From positions 9,449,001 to 9,513,000 of the forward strand of contig OW203732.1 in assembly GCA_934045075.1 (NCBI GenBank): a DNA stretch of 64,000 nt, in the 5' to 3' direction. Of this stretch, positions 51,251 through 62,084 are shown piece by piece. The stretch is from Yponomeuta sedellus (taxonomy: Eukaryota > Arthropoda > Insecta > Lepidoptera > Yponomeutidae). Made by a program: the position numbers and the translations under genes. Each line of letters begins with the position of its first letter. Position 1 is the stretch's first letter. The notes below the pieces were generated by a model. It saw only the letters and a list, made by a program, of their open reading frames with translations. It made no database searches and was not told the origin of the DNA.

Positions 51251-51559
51251 GTATCTTACTATGAAAATACGTAGAACCTATAAAAACTTCAAGGGGGATT
51301 GTGGCAAGCACAAAATTTTAGTTAATAAAGTCTTATATTAATATGAGTGACGAGACTGTCCAAAAAAGTTTTGATTACTAACATACTTTACAAATACAAA
51401 TTTCGCTTCCACTATATACATTGTTTGTAATTATTGTAGTAGTATCTACATAGTATCTATTTGTACTTAAGTATAAAAATACCTGCAATATCTTTGTCTT
51501 CCGTTCTAGAAAATATTGTGAAATTACATACGAAGTACATCCCCGCGGTTCTACACAGA

Positions 51560-51700
51560 CATCATGAAGTTTAAAGGCGGAGCCGTAGTGATGGGAATAA
51601 ACGTTTCATCTCCGGCATTGTGCGGCGGGCGGAAGTAGGCACTGCGGCCGCTGCGGTCTCGCTGCTCCGTCACTTCCGGTTTAGACGCAGCCTTCTTTTA
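51560..51700. promoter_or_regulatory. CpG-rich segment with ETS-like motifs, possible regulatory element
   Basis: GCGGCGGGCGGAAGTAGG, CACTGCGGCCGCTGCGG and CGTCACTTCCGGTTTAGACG. CGGAAGT and ACTTCCGG are inverted ETS-type core motifs. Stands out in an AT-rich background; the gene served, if any, is not visible. Confidence 0.25.
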
Positions 51701-51809
51701 CAACTTTTCAAAAGTACCCCGCATAGAATGGGATATCGAATGTTTTCTAGGAGTTTAGAAATAAAATGAAACACTGTGGGAGGCGTCGGGTGGATTGGCA
51801 AGAGCACAT

Positions 51810-52152
51810 GGCCGGTTTCTGAATTGAGAGTTTCACTAAGTAAATACTTAACCGTCGGTAGTTAACTTATGGTTTATGCATTTACGCCTGCACAAAGCTG
51901 CCTTTGTGCCTATTAAGTGGAAGCATCGGCAATAAATACGTAAAGAACTGTAAAAATTATTGACACATACATTTATAAATAGACCAGTCAATAGAAATTC
52001 TGAATTAAGACCCGGAAGTAAATAAGCATTGAATATCAATATACTATGTAAGCCACCAATGTTAAGTAACGTTCTGTCACGTTCTTTGCTGAGATATTTA
52101 AAGAGACAGCACTACAGTTAAGTATTTACTTAGCGGAATTCTCAATTCAGAA
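51810..52152. mobile_element. MITE (GGCCGRTTTTTGAATTGAGA type), interrupted
   Basis: The left end GGCCGGTTTCTGAATTGAGA..CTAAGTAAATACTTAA and the right end TACAGTTAAGTATTTACTTA GCGGAATTCTCAATTCAGAA are inverted repeats. The middle 51850-52060 is foreign or diverged. The intact family layout is at 53731-53854. Confidence 0.65.
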
Positions 52153-52192
52153 TACTACACGTACTCGTAATAATAATATTGGTCTCTGTACT

Positions 52193-52255
52193 GAGTCACG
52201 AGCATGTATGCGGTTCAGTACCTTGTCAAAGTCAAAATAGTCGGTTACTCACACG
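52193..52255 (+). repeat. Half of the 38.0-kb MITE
   Basis: TGTATGCGGTTCAGTACCTT and GTCAAAGTCAAAATAGTC match the left half of 38001-38114. Confidence 0.6.
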
Positions 52256-52299
52256 TTTGTGCACCCGTACACAGTAATAATTTAAATGGGTTAGATTAG

Positions 52300-52425
52300 A
52301 TTAGAACTCCTTATTTTACACACCAGAAAACAAAATACATTAAAAGGCTTACATATCTAAGCTATTGTCGTAAACAATTGGCGGTCTTATCGCTAAAAGC
52401 AATCTCTTTCAGACTTTAGAAATTT
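52300..52425 (-). mobile_element. CR1/Jockey-type LINE 3' tail
   Basis: Antisense CTCCTTATTTTACACACCAG, GTAAACAATTGGCGGTCTTA and TCGCTAAAAGCAATCTCTTT. Confidence 0.65.
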
Positions 52426-52429
52426 GTCA

Positions 52430-53155
52430 ACGATTAAATAAAACAGAAACAGTTTTCAAGATGCCTAGCTTAGTTAGGGGACTGCCGGTAAACGAAAATA
52501 TTTTTTTGTAATACCGGAGGGTATTTCGCTTATTTACAAGCTACCTTAATGTATATTTTATTTTTGGAAATATGTAATTTGTTATTTGTGTCATGGTCAT
52601 TGATTTATTTACTCATATAAAATCACACTTATGTAATTTGCCAAACTGCTAATGCAGTTTATCGGCAAGCTTATGCTACCAATTTTTTATAAGCTTACAC
52701 AATCTACACAACTAACAGTGTCGATAGTACTTTCTGAATCTAAACTATAGGTTAGGTTTACAAGCTGCTTAAAAAAAGCGGTTATCACTCTTTTAAATTG
52801 TACTTTTTTGAGACTGTTATTAGTTAACAACTCTCACAACTTTTTTTAGGAATACTGTTCAACAATCTCAGTCAAGGTTTTGTAAATGGCAGGAAAGTAG
52901 CAATTACCCAGCCAAGATCCATAGTTATTAGCGGGTTTACGTATTTTATATATCACTTGTTTTCATTCAGTACTGATTTAATAGGGTAGTCACTCAAATT
53001 GATCTTCTTGGAAAGACAGCCGTCCATTTGCCCGATAGCTCGAGTTCATATGGCTTCATCACCTTCTATCCTGCCCATACACTCTCGAAGTTAATTTGGC
53101 CAACTTCATAACGTACGTCTAATAATTTTATGAAGAAATTTCGGCAGTACGAATG
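52430..53155. other. No gene recognised
   Basis: AT-rich, no assigned feature. Confidence 0.4.
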
Positions 53156-53160
53156 TCTCT

Positions 53161-53348
53161 AATAACTTCCTTCCTTACAACATCATCACTTTTCCTGGCA
53201 CCAAGCTAGGTACCCTTAGGTACCTAGGCAGTTATTCTATGCTATGGTAACTAGGCAGGATTTCACAAACATGGCAGGCCATGTATACAAATTAAGTACG
53301 GCGGTCTCCAGTGGGAAACGAACCCACGACCTTTGTTTTGGTAAAAAA
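53161..53348 (-). mobile_element. tRNA-derived SINE (family D), 3' part and box B
   Basis: Antisense AACTTCCTTCCTTACAACAT, AGCTAGGTACCC with a local duplication, CTATGCTATGGTAACTAGGC, GGCGGTCTCCAGTGGGAAAC and ACCCACGACCTTTGTTTTGG. Confidence 0.78.
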
Positions 53349-53427
53349 CATCGCGAAAACTCATACCTCGGCACTATCTTGCAACATACAATGGCCGAAC
53401 TACTAGGCTACATACAGAAAATAAAAC

Positions 53428-53730
53428 GGTAGAACTATTCGGCCTCACATTCGAGAGGTCGTGGGTTTGAATCCCGGCAGTACCAAAGCCTTTGTTTTCT
53501 AAGTTAAGTACATTTTTAAAGTTGTAGTAGCAATTTGACATTTGCAGTCCTATTAATAAATAAAATGTATGACCGGCGATGCCAACCATGTCAACCAGCA
53601 GCAATACCAGTCGCAAACGATGAAGGAAAACATTGTAAGGAAATCTGAGTGTCTTAAATTTTCATATACCTCAGCGCTTAAAATTGCTAAGCCGTGGTGA
53701 GAACGCGTATAAATAACGCCTAGTCTCTCA
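53428..53730 (+). mobile_element. tRNA-derived SINE, family C
   Basis: Box B GTCGTGGGTTTGAATCCCGG, CTTTGTTTTCTAAGTTAAGT, GTTGTAGTAGCAAT. About 60 foreign bases (53540-53610) follow, then ATGAAGGAAAACATTGTAAG, GAGTGTCTTAAATTTTCATA, and GCCGTGGTGAGAACGCG. The 3' end is lost at the junction with the MITE. Confidence 0.75.
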
Positions 53731-53854
53731 GGGCCGATTTTTGAATAGAGAATTTCACTTAGTAAATAAGTAACATTCTGTCACGTTATTTCCTGGGAAA
53801 CTCGATGAGACAACATTACAGCTAACTATTTACTTCTTAATTAAAAAATAGGCC
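53731..53854. mobile_element. Palindromic MITE, intact
   Basis: GGGCCGATTTTTGAATAGAG at the left, AATTAAAAAATAGGCC at the right. AGTAAATAAGTAACATTCTG pairs loosely with TTACAGCTAACTATTTACTT. It also contains ACTCGATGAGACAACA. Confidence 0.7.
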
Positions 53855-53984
53855 GTCAGAATGCATGTACCCAGCAGTGAGTCTACATGGTGTACATATA
53901 CGCTACATAAAAGTACTAAAACTTTCACTAAGTCGATCTTGTTGAAATGTTTTACTTAATGGTGGATCAAAAGTTTGCTGGAAT

Positions 53985-54065
53985 AGAATGCTTCTTGCAT
54001 TAAGCACGCCCTTGTACATTTACTCATGTAATTAGTGCAATAAAGAATTTAAATAAATAAATAAA
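53985..54065 (+). mobile_element. LINE 3' tail with AAAT repeats
   Basis: TGCTGGAATAGAATGCTTCT, TGCATTAAGCACGCCCTTGT, TTAGTGCAATAAAGAATTTA and AATAAATAAATAAA. Confidence 0.65.
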
Positions 54066-54069
54066 ATCA

Positions 54070-54555
54070 AACAATAGAATCCGGAATCAAGCTAGTAATG
54101 TTTGACGCAAAAGAAAGTTTCAGTAAAGAAATTGTAGAGCAATTAGGAACATAAAAGTTTCGAGAGTAAGAAGGATGTTCTTGGAAGGCACCCCACTAAA
54201 CGTCGTTGAAAGCTCCATCTTCGAAGCCTCGTGTCTTCCGGTGGGCCGACCGGAGATGGGCCATTCGTTGCGCTATCGAAAGAGGCACTGACCGCACGCT
54301 TGCAGACCACTACGGATTTGCTATGGATTAGTTGATCAGGCTAAATTGCAAGGTAGCAGTGGCTTAAATACGGATAAAACTTAGCAAGGCGGTAGCTCAA
54401 CTGTTCAAAAACTTCTAGTTGTCGAATATACGTATCTCTATACTCACACAAATAACTGTTATTGAAACTGCGGACACTAATATGTCAAACTTTTTTTTTC
54501 TTTCAAAGTGTTTTATTCTAAATTACACATAATCTAGATATGTGTAATTTTGCTC
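54070..54555. other. No gene recognised
   Basis: A GC-richer piece at 54175-54330 (GGAAGGCACCCCACTAAACG, GGTGGGCCGACCGGAGATGG) may be a degraded retroelement coding fragment. No motif is long enough to call. Confidence 0.3.
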
Positions 54556-54559
54556 TATG

Positions 54560-54718
54560 TAATTTAGAGAGTATTGTAAAGAGGTTCAAAATTTTACTAA
54601 TGCCGATAAGTCGCCCATTGGCTCAGTTGGGAGAGCGCTGGCACGGTTAGCCAAAGGTCGCGTTTTCGAGTCCCGGCATAGGTGGAATTTTTAGCCCCTA
54701 AATAGGTTTTTAAAATTG
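54560..54718 (+). mobile_element. Family B SINE, sense, 5'-truncated
   Basis: TAATTTAGAGAGTATTGTAA, box A CATTGGCTCAGTTGGGAGAG, GCTGGCACGGTTAGCC, box B TTTTCGAGTCCC, GGAATTTTTAGCCCCTAAAT, ending shortly after GGTTTTTAAAATTGTC without the A-rich tail. Confidence 0.8.
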
Positions 54719-54719
54719 T

Positions 54720-55140
54720 CAGTAACATTTTGTTTGTGACCATTTTACGAAGTTTTTTTCCTTTAAAGTAATAGAAAAAATATTGCAGACATCACCACGA
54801 GGTTCGGCACTCAGGATTATGGCAGGAATGGTGAACTTAGTCCCGTAACTAATGTAGAAATACGAGTACACCCATACTTCCGCCTTGGAAGTCCGGACTA
54901 CGATCTGTGTATGCTGAAGTAGAAGATTACATTTCATTTGTCCTATAAAAAAGTTGGTTTTGTGCATACCTACCCTTGATCCATGAAAGAGTTTTAAAAA
55001 AAAGATTTTATATTCTGTATTGAAAACCAGCTTCAAATACAGAATGATTTTTCTTTATTCAAAACCAGGTTTCCTAAAAAGAAAAATAATTCTCTTTCGA
55101 AACTGGTTTCGAAACTTTGGTTTCGAAAGTGGCCGAAGCC
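54720..55140. other. No gene recognised
   Basis: A minus-strand frame of 105 codons (54719-55036) shows no recognisable domain. 55060-55130 contains short direct repeats of GAAACTGGTTTC / TTTCGAAA. Confidence 0.35.
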
Positions 55141-55145
55141 CATCT

Positions 55146-55281
55146 AGCAGTAAGGACCACCACTGTCTTACAATCCTTTAACAACCCGGACTTGGCCCCC
55201 GTGGTGGGGTATGGCCTACCCTACCTGCGATACAGCAATAGACCCGTGCCCCAGCAGTGGGGACATACGAAAGTTGATAAC
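55146..55281 (+). mobile_element. 5S-derived SINE (family A), 3' end
   Basis: AGTAAGGACCACCACTGTCT, GGACTTGGCCCCCGTGGTGG, GCCCCAGCAGTGGGGACATA and TTGATAACGAACG. Confidence 0.8.
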
Positions 55282-55349
55282 GAACGAACATATTGCTCTG
55301 TATTTCATTGATTTAGTAATAAATAACGAAAGAAGGAAATTAATAATCA

Positions 55350-55415
55350 TGGTTGTAATATTTTTCTGGTTGTGCAATAAAGTGTTGTCTATCTCTATCT
55401 ATCTATCTAATAAAA
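55350..55415 (+). mobile_element. LINE 3' tail with TATC repeats
   Basis: TTTTTCTGGTTGTGCAATAA, AGTGTTG, then CTATCTCTATCTATCTATC. Confidence 0.65.
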
Positions 55416-55663
55416 ATACTTACTACAACGTAACAAGAAGCGTGAATTTACGCCGAAATAAATTTACAACTAGCGGGAATTAACTAAAGCATATTTCAAG
55501 CAAGTACTTTGATTGCTTTAAGATAAACCGGCTGAAGTAAATTAAAGTAGAGCACACATACACAAGTTGTTTCCAGATTAATCAATAACACCTAATACCA
55601 GGCGTAACTTCGCAAAAGTCGAACGAAGTTATGGAACATGTATTAGGCTGTGAAATATAATAT

Positions 55664-55720
55664 ACTAGCTGGTGTCCGCGACCTCGTCTGCGCAGGATTA
55701 GAATTTCGAGTAGCTTATAT
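55664..55720 (-). mobile_element. Helitron-like end, second type
   Basis: TACTAGCTGGTGTCCGCGAC and CTCGTCTGCGCAGGATTAG. ACTAGCTG plus the GCCCGCGACTTCGTCTGCG-like stretch is a common lepidopteran Helitron-like terminus as I recall it. The rest of the element is not evident. Confidence 0.5.
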
Positions 55721-55811
55721 TAGCACAGCGTAGAAAAGAACTAATGACATTAAAATTATGACATAAATATTTTATGGGTCGCATTTGACAAAATATAACG
55801 GCCTGACAATG

Positions 55812-55955
<144 letters not shown>

Positions 55956-55957
55956 AT

Positions 55958-56065
55958 AGAATAGTACATTGTACAGAGAAATTACAGTTACAGAAATTAT
56001 ATAAAAAATATAGTATAGATGGCGCCCTTATTACTAAAAGCAATTTCTTCCAGGCAACCATAGAC
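55958..56065 (-). mobile_element. CR1/Jockey-type LINE 3' tail
   Basis: Antisense ATAGTACATTGTACAGAGAA, ATATAGTATAGATGGCGCCC, TTATTACTAAAAGCAATTTC and TTCCAGGCAACC. Confidence 0.7.
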
Positions 56066-56069
56066 CAAC

Positions 56070-57110
56070 AACAATATTGTCAACATAAATAAGGTAATTA
56101 AGCACTGCGGAACCCTAATCATAGGCCTATAGGTTGCTACTGCAGTATGCTCCTACAAAGCGATTTTTTGACATTTCCATCATACATTCCATAATTATTA
56201 TGTGTAACTCTAGTACTTTTGGCAGCGCACGCCAGAATAGCTCGCAGGTAGTAGATTTTATCCTCCTTACTTGACACTTACCGTCATATTTTGGACAATT
56301 CGTGCAATATTTTTATAAATTGTGTTATTGTGACGTTTCATTAATATCCATTCAGTACTTTTTACGTGAATGAGTAACAAACATCCATCCGTACTAACAA
56401 ACTTTCGCGTTTATAATATTATATTTAATAGTAGGATGTATTAGGCTGTGAAATATAATAATATAGATGATACAGAGAACTCATAAGTAATATAAGCTAA
56501 ACGCGTTCCAAGTAAGTTTACATTGCCTCGTGGTGTTCCAAGCGACCGGAAATAGGTCATACATCGCTCAATGCTTGAAAACTTTGGGATTGAATTTCTG
56601 ACGGAAAAGTGAAGAGCAGAGCCCTCCTTACTTGTTTGCATTTTTAACTTTTTCCAACGAGTTTGTAAGGTCTTGTTTTTTGTCCAATTTAAAACTCCTA
56701 AAGATGAACTCTCGGATTGAGAAAAGTATCGGTTTAAATCATTTATCAAACACAAATGATTTATGGTCGGGAACTCTTGGGTAAATACAAATGAGAGTGA
56801 GGTAAGGACGTTGGGTCACTGCCAAAGTGTACTCTGATTAATGATTTTAGACGCAGTGCCGGCCGTTCTGAAGCGCCTAAGTGACATTTTTGCTTCGTTT
56901 TGGTTTTATTTTTTTTTGTGATCACTTTAGAATTAGATTAAAATTCATATGAATCACAGAGTTCAAGAACGTACGTAGATAGAAAACAATAAAATAATAT
57001 GCTTGCCAATGTATTGTTTATCTGTTCATTCAATTTTAAATTCATGAATTTAAAATTGAAGTTATGTAGGTTACTAAGCCTCAAAATAATTCAATATTTT
57101 TTACGGTCTA
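56070..57110. other. No gene recognised; contains a 32-bp perfect palindrome
   Basis: At 57029-57060, TTCAATTTTAAATTCA is followed at once by its exact reverse complement. A minus-strand frame at 56441-56755 (104 codons) has no motif. Confidence 0.45.
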
Positions 57111-57113
57111 TAG

Positions 57114-57278
57114 AAAACTTCCACACAACACAATAACATTACCTGGCCCCAAACTAGGATACCATGCGCTATGGTAACCAGATCACAAATATGGAAATAC
57201 ACCCAGACTTAGGCCATTTTTACAAATCTGGCACGGCGGCCTCCTATTGAACCCACGACCTCTGTTTTGGTAGTCTAT
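57114..57278 (-). mobile_element. tRNA-derived SINE (family D)
   Basis: Antisense AACTTCCACACAACACAATA, CTGGCCCCAAACTAGGATAC, CGGCGGCCTCCTATTGAACC and CACGACCTCTGTTTTGGTAG. The box A half is missing at the junction with the TTAA element. Confidence 0.78.
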
Positions 57279-57282
57279 GGTA

Positions 57283-57481
57283 TTAAGGTTCTTAGGGGCG
57301 CTATCTGTTGTATCTATTTTTAGAACAGATATCTGTGGTAACTATTTTTAGACCCGATATTACAGTAGGTTCTAAAAATAGTTAACACATATAAAGATTT
57401 AGCATGTTTACTTTTTGAAAAAACCTAGTATAGAACAAGTTATGATTTTTATTATATTTGTGGCGCCCCTAAGCACCTTAA
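57283..57481. mobile_element. TTAA-flanked MITE (piggyBac-like), intact
   Basis: TTAA at 57283-57286 and 57478-57481. Termini GGTTCTTAGGGGCGC and GCGCCCCTAAGCACC are inverted repeats with one mismatch. The interior has GTTCTAAAAATAGTTAACAC and GTTTACTTTTTGAAAA in common with the 47.5-49.2-kb element. Confidence 0.75.
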
Positions 57482-57483
57482 GA

Positions 57484-60060
57484 ACTTAAGACGTATTTAA
57501 AAAAAGAGACGAACAGCATATCAAGTATATGTCACCAAAATGTTGACTCAACATTCCAAACTTTGATCTGCAGAAACTTTTCAAATAAAGTTCCCACACC
57601 GATTTCAGTAGATTCTATTTGATCTCGAAAGAACGAGGCGAAATAAATCGAAAACTTTAGAAATAAGGAGCATTTTAGCGCAATCCAAAATCAAATGTTA
57701 TAAGGGTCTACACTAGAGTCCGATCTCTGTTTTAGTTTGTTAGCTCTCTAATTCTATCAACGTACTCGCTCTCAATTTATGTGTGCGAAGCGATAACACT
57801 TGTCCAATCTGCTACTGGTGCCTCTTTTGTACTTTTCACACGAATACAGTACGTGTCTGGGGTTATTGAATTATTCCGCACGTTTCTTCCTCCTATGATA
57901 CCAGAGTAGACTATCGACAGATCCTATGTGATTTAATTTGTTGTTAAGACCAGTTTTAAGACCAGTAACCATCAATGCAATAATGCGCCCACGGCCAGGG
58001 CCCTCGCTCTGCTCAACGAGTTTGTTGATGGGTCCAACATGTTGACATCTTTGTTGACTCTATATATAATATTGTTGTACATTTGAGATTACACTTATGT
58101 AGTTAGTAAAGTATGCCTACAACAGATATAGTAACAGTAAGAGCGTTTTGTGTAACTATAAGTTCTTATTGTATAATAATCAATAAATAAATAAATAAAG
58201 GGTAAGACTAGTGACCACCGACCAATCAACCTTTTTTATATCTTTACTGCTTTTATACCTTTTGCTACATAATGTCTTATTTTTAAAATTGGGATTAGGT
58301 CAATGCCAAACTAAAAAAAAGTTAGATTAAAGATTCCTAAAAGTTACTTTCGCGTTTTTTTAAATTTTACGCACGTACGTTTCTACAAGATAGATGGGAT
58401 TAGGAATGAGAACTTTGATAATGTTTTTCACTTAAAAATGGCACAGCAGTCGACAGCACATCACCCTGAGTTACTGAATAAAGGCATACCTGAAACCACA
58501 GAAACTAAAATCTCTGGTTTCAAGTATGCCAATTTTTTCCCTAACTATACGATCGCGCAGCCCGGTAATTCCAATAGAAATTGTGCGCTCTAACCTTGCT
58601 TTAAAATAACTTACATGTTCTTGAAGTCTTATCATAATTATAATCGTGTTTCATTTGATTAGTAATATAAAATATGTATTTATTTACATATACACGCAGG
58701 ATTTACTACTAGCACTTTATTCGATACACAATATGGGCCAGTTTTCTTTTATACGTAGCTACGTGCGCAAGCTTCTGGGCTTAATAATTCAGTTTAGCTA
58801 ATCATTAGTTATTAATATTTTTAGATTGATAAGTGTAGAGCTGTAGAGATTTTATTACTTCCGAGTATCTCTTCGGTTGACGCACTTCGTGTTATTAATA
58901 TAGAACTTCATTTCGCGTACAGGTAAGCTCGTTTACTCATTAAGGATACTCATGCTTTTCGTCGAGATAAGGAATCTGAAAAATATTCTAATAATCTTTT
59001 TAGATGTATATTTTTCATACAGAAGAGAGAAGGCGAGGGCGCGTACTTACATGGTAAATAAAAATAATATACATAACCGGTACTTTATTTCAGGATACTA
59101 AACATGCACTTAAAAAAAGATAAGAATCGAACTGGGGCCTCTTGCTTCTGAGTCGTTTGATCTACCCATTGCTAAAAAATAAAGTAACTATGAATATTAT
59201 TAAAAATATTATTGGTATGTGAATTGTGATCGCTATTATTATTGTTAAGACATTTCCAAAATCTAATTGTGTCTAATCATTATCAGACAACAATCACGCT
59301 CAATCATTAAATAGACGCCAGAATGAAAATCAGTCTTAATGACAGAGACCGAAAGGAAATCGTACAATGAAAGGGCTTAAAAAGCCAAATGTGTGATTGG
59401 AGGTCAACGAACCGTACTTTCCGGCCGAATACGCTTATTGCTCGCATCCAACAATCACTAGTAAAGTAACAGACTTAACAGGCAGAACGGTGCTGAGGTT
59501 GGTAGCCTTACCTTTCTTGAAATACAGACCATTATCGCTTGCCCCAGCGGACTGTTCCAACTGGCTCCCGTGTCAGTAACGAGCTCTTCTTTTACTCCCG
59601 TTTGAATAGATATTACCGATAACGATAGCTAGAGGCGAAGGAACTTCGCATAATTTCCTTAACAACTTTTTATTGCTTCTCTGTTTCAATAAGAAAATGC
59701 CAATTCGGTTACAGAAACTGGCCAGTTATAAGTGAATCTTAGTCGACGTATTTTGTCCGAAAACATAACATTTTCCACGTCACATAAGATGCAGATGCGT
59801 CACATTTTTCTACTAGTCAGATTGTCCATAATATCAATGGGAAGCATAACTAGCATAAAACGGATGGACAGACGGACGGAACGACGGACATGGCAAAATT
59901 ATAAGGGTTTCTTGTCGCCTACGGTACCCTAAAAATAGCTACCGGCTGCGGGAGTTACGAAGGTAACTAAAGCGTTGAACTCTATTCGAAATCTGCTTAG
60001 CGTTTGTTTAGTTAAGGCAAACGTGACAAAGAAAATAAAATAGTATCTTCAAAATTGCAA
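57484..60060. other. Long stretch, sparse features
   Basis: 58040-58205 ends in ATAATCAATAAATAAATAAA and may be a LINE tail. 58483-58502 and 58511-58530 form a 20-bp hairpin (18 paired; GGCATACCTGAAACCACAGA). 59855-59935 shares CGGACGGA..GGTACCCT motifs with 13.2 and 25.9 kb. No gene recognised. Confidence 0.4.
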
Positions 60061-60091
60061 TCATGCCTATACTATTTTTATTTTTAATGCA

Positions 60092-61591
60092 CCAAGCCGT
60101 TGGACCTAGAAAGCTGAAATTTTGCACAGAGAGTCTATATGTAATGTAGGCAAGGAATGACACCGGATTTTTTTTTAAATTCAACCCCTAAGTGGGCGAA
60201 AAGGGTTGCCAAAATTTGTATGGGAAGTATAAAGAATATTGTCAAATTTTCATGAAACTTAAGATAAATTAATGCTCTTCAACACAATTGATTGAACACG
60301 TGTTTTGCCGTTTTTTCTAAATTTAACCTTTAAGGGAGTAAACCGGGTTCATAAACGTCCACGCCTAAAAAGGTAAATGTTACCCAATCCATCCAAGAAT
60401 ACACGGCCGCAACCTCTGGCACGGATAGCCAGAGGTCGCGGGTTTGAATCCCGGCATGGGTGGAATTTTTAGCCTCTAAATAGGTTTTTAAAATACACGG
60501 TCAAGTAAAAACTAATTGCTAACGATATTACATAATGGAATTTCCGTCATTCTATATATGGAGTTAAGTTAAACACAACCATACCGTGTTGTAGAATGAA
60601 GTGGCCGCCATCTAGTAGCGTTTGCGCAAAATAAGAAAAAAGAAAATCAATTTTGCAACCCCTTTCACACCCTTAAGGGTTAAATTTAGAAAAACACGGT
60701 GAAACACAGGTTCAATCAATTTTGTTGAAGAGTATTTATTTTAGGTTTCAAGAAAATTAGACAACATTCACTCCATACTGACGAAAAATAGTAGTTTGTA
60801 GTCGTCATAGAAGCCATTCAATCAGGTAATATCGTTAGCAATTCGTTTTTACTTGACCGTGTATTCTTGGATGTTGTTGGGTAATACCTATTACCTTTTG
60901 TAGGCGTAGACGTTAATGAATCCCGTTCACTCCTTTAAAGGTTTAATTTAGAAAAACGGCAAAACGCTCTTCAACACAATTGTTTAATCAATTGTGTTGA
61001 AGAGCATTTATTTTAAGTTTCAAGAAAATTGGACAACATTCTTTATACTTCCAACAAAACTTTTGGCTGCCCTTTTTGCCCCCTTAGGGGTTGAATTAAA
61101 AAAAAGCGGTCTTATTCTTTGCCTACATTATATATAGACCCTCTGTGCAAAATTTCAGTTTCCTAGGTTCAATTGTGGAAAAGATTCAAGGAACAAAATT
61201 TTGCAGCCCCTATCACTGCCTTAAGGGTTAAATTTAGAAAAAACGGCAAAACACGTGTTCAATCAATTCGGTTAAAGAGCATTTAAGTTTCAAGAAAATT
61301 AGACAACATTCTTTATACTTCCCACGCAACTTTTGACTACCCTTTTCGCCCCCTGAGTTATTTGAAATTTAGAAAAAACGGCGAAACACGTATACAATCA
61401 ATTGTATTGAAGAGCATTTATTTTAAGTTTCAAGAAAATTAGATAACATTCTTTATACTTCTCATACATATGTGGCAACCATTTTCGCCCCTTTAGGGGT
61501 TGAATTTCAAAAATTCCTGTTTTATTCCTTGCCTACATTATATACAGACCCTTTGTGCAAAATTTCAGCTTCCTAGGTCTAACGGCTTGGG
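60092..61591. mobile_element. 1.5-kb foldback element with tandem units in the right arm
   Basis: The left end CCAAGCCGTTGGACCTAGAA AGCTGAAATTTTGCACA is the inverted repeat of the right end at about 61555-61591. Pairing continues inward: GCTCTTCAACACAATTGATT, GTAAATGTTACCCAATCC and CCAAGAATACACGGTCAAGT each recur inverted on the right. The right arm contains about four copies of a unit with AAAAACGGCAAAACACG, AGAGCATTTATTTTAAG and GACAACATTCTTTATACTTC. No coding capacity. A (TCGG)n tract follows 20 bases beyond the right end. Confidence 0.8.
60407..60491 (-). mobile_element. Family B SINE, short hairpin copy inside the foldback element
   Basis: The duplication AATACACGG lies at 60398-60406 and 60492-60500. 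The left is an antisense CCGCAACCTCTGG, then sense ACGGATAGCCAGAGGTCGCG, box B GGTTTGAATCCC and GCCTCTAAATAGGTTTTTA. The A-rich tail is absent. The equivalent right-arm site of the foldback (about 60880) is empty, so the insertion came after the palindrome formed. Confidence 0.85.
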
Positions 61592-61610
61592 CTGGGCGTT
61601 GATGAGTGTG

Positions 61611-61668
61611 TCAGTCAGTCAGTCGGTCGGTCGGTCGGTCGGTCGGTCGGTCGGTCGATCAGTCAGTG
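61611..61668. repeat. (TCAG)n/(TCGG)n tetranucleotide tract
   Basis: TCAGTCAGTCAG, about ten TCGG units, then GATCAGTCAG. Confidence 0.95.
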
Positions 61669-61865
61669 AATTTTATATATATAGACATATTTTATAACTT
61701 TAAGAAGGATTAATATGTATTACAGTTTGTTGATTTTTACATGCATGATGCGACAACCTATAAGTGGGTGAGTAATTACCATGTTATTTGTGTGTGTGTT
61801 TTTTTTCTCTGTGACTGTATTGTTGTGTCGCCTGTTAGTTATCCTATTTAAATAAAATAAAATAA

Positions 61866-62030
61866 AATGATCTAGCAGTTAACACGCTTGACTACCGATT
61901 CAGAGGTCGTTAGTTCGATTCCCACTGGAGGCCGCCGTACATGATCAGTACAAATCACGTACAAATGGCCTCAGTCTGGGTATGCTAGGTGAGGACCAGG
62001 AGATTTGGTTGTGTGAACATTATTTGTTAT
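61866..62030 (+). mobile_element. tRNA-derived SINE, family D
   Basis: GATCTAGCAGTTAACACGCT (box A), GACTACCGATTCAGAGG, GTTCGATTCCCACTGGAGG (box B), TGGCCTCAGTCTGGGTATG and GATTTGGTTGTGTGAA. Confidence 0.82.
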
Positions 62031-62084
62031 TTAATGGTATAGGCTGTAGCGTTTCGGTCGTTCAGGATAGCCTTTTATATTTAT

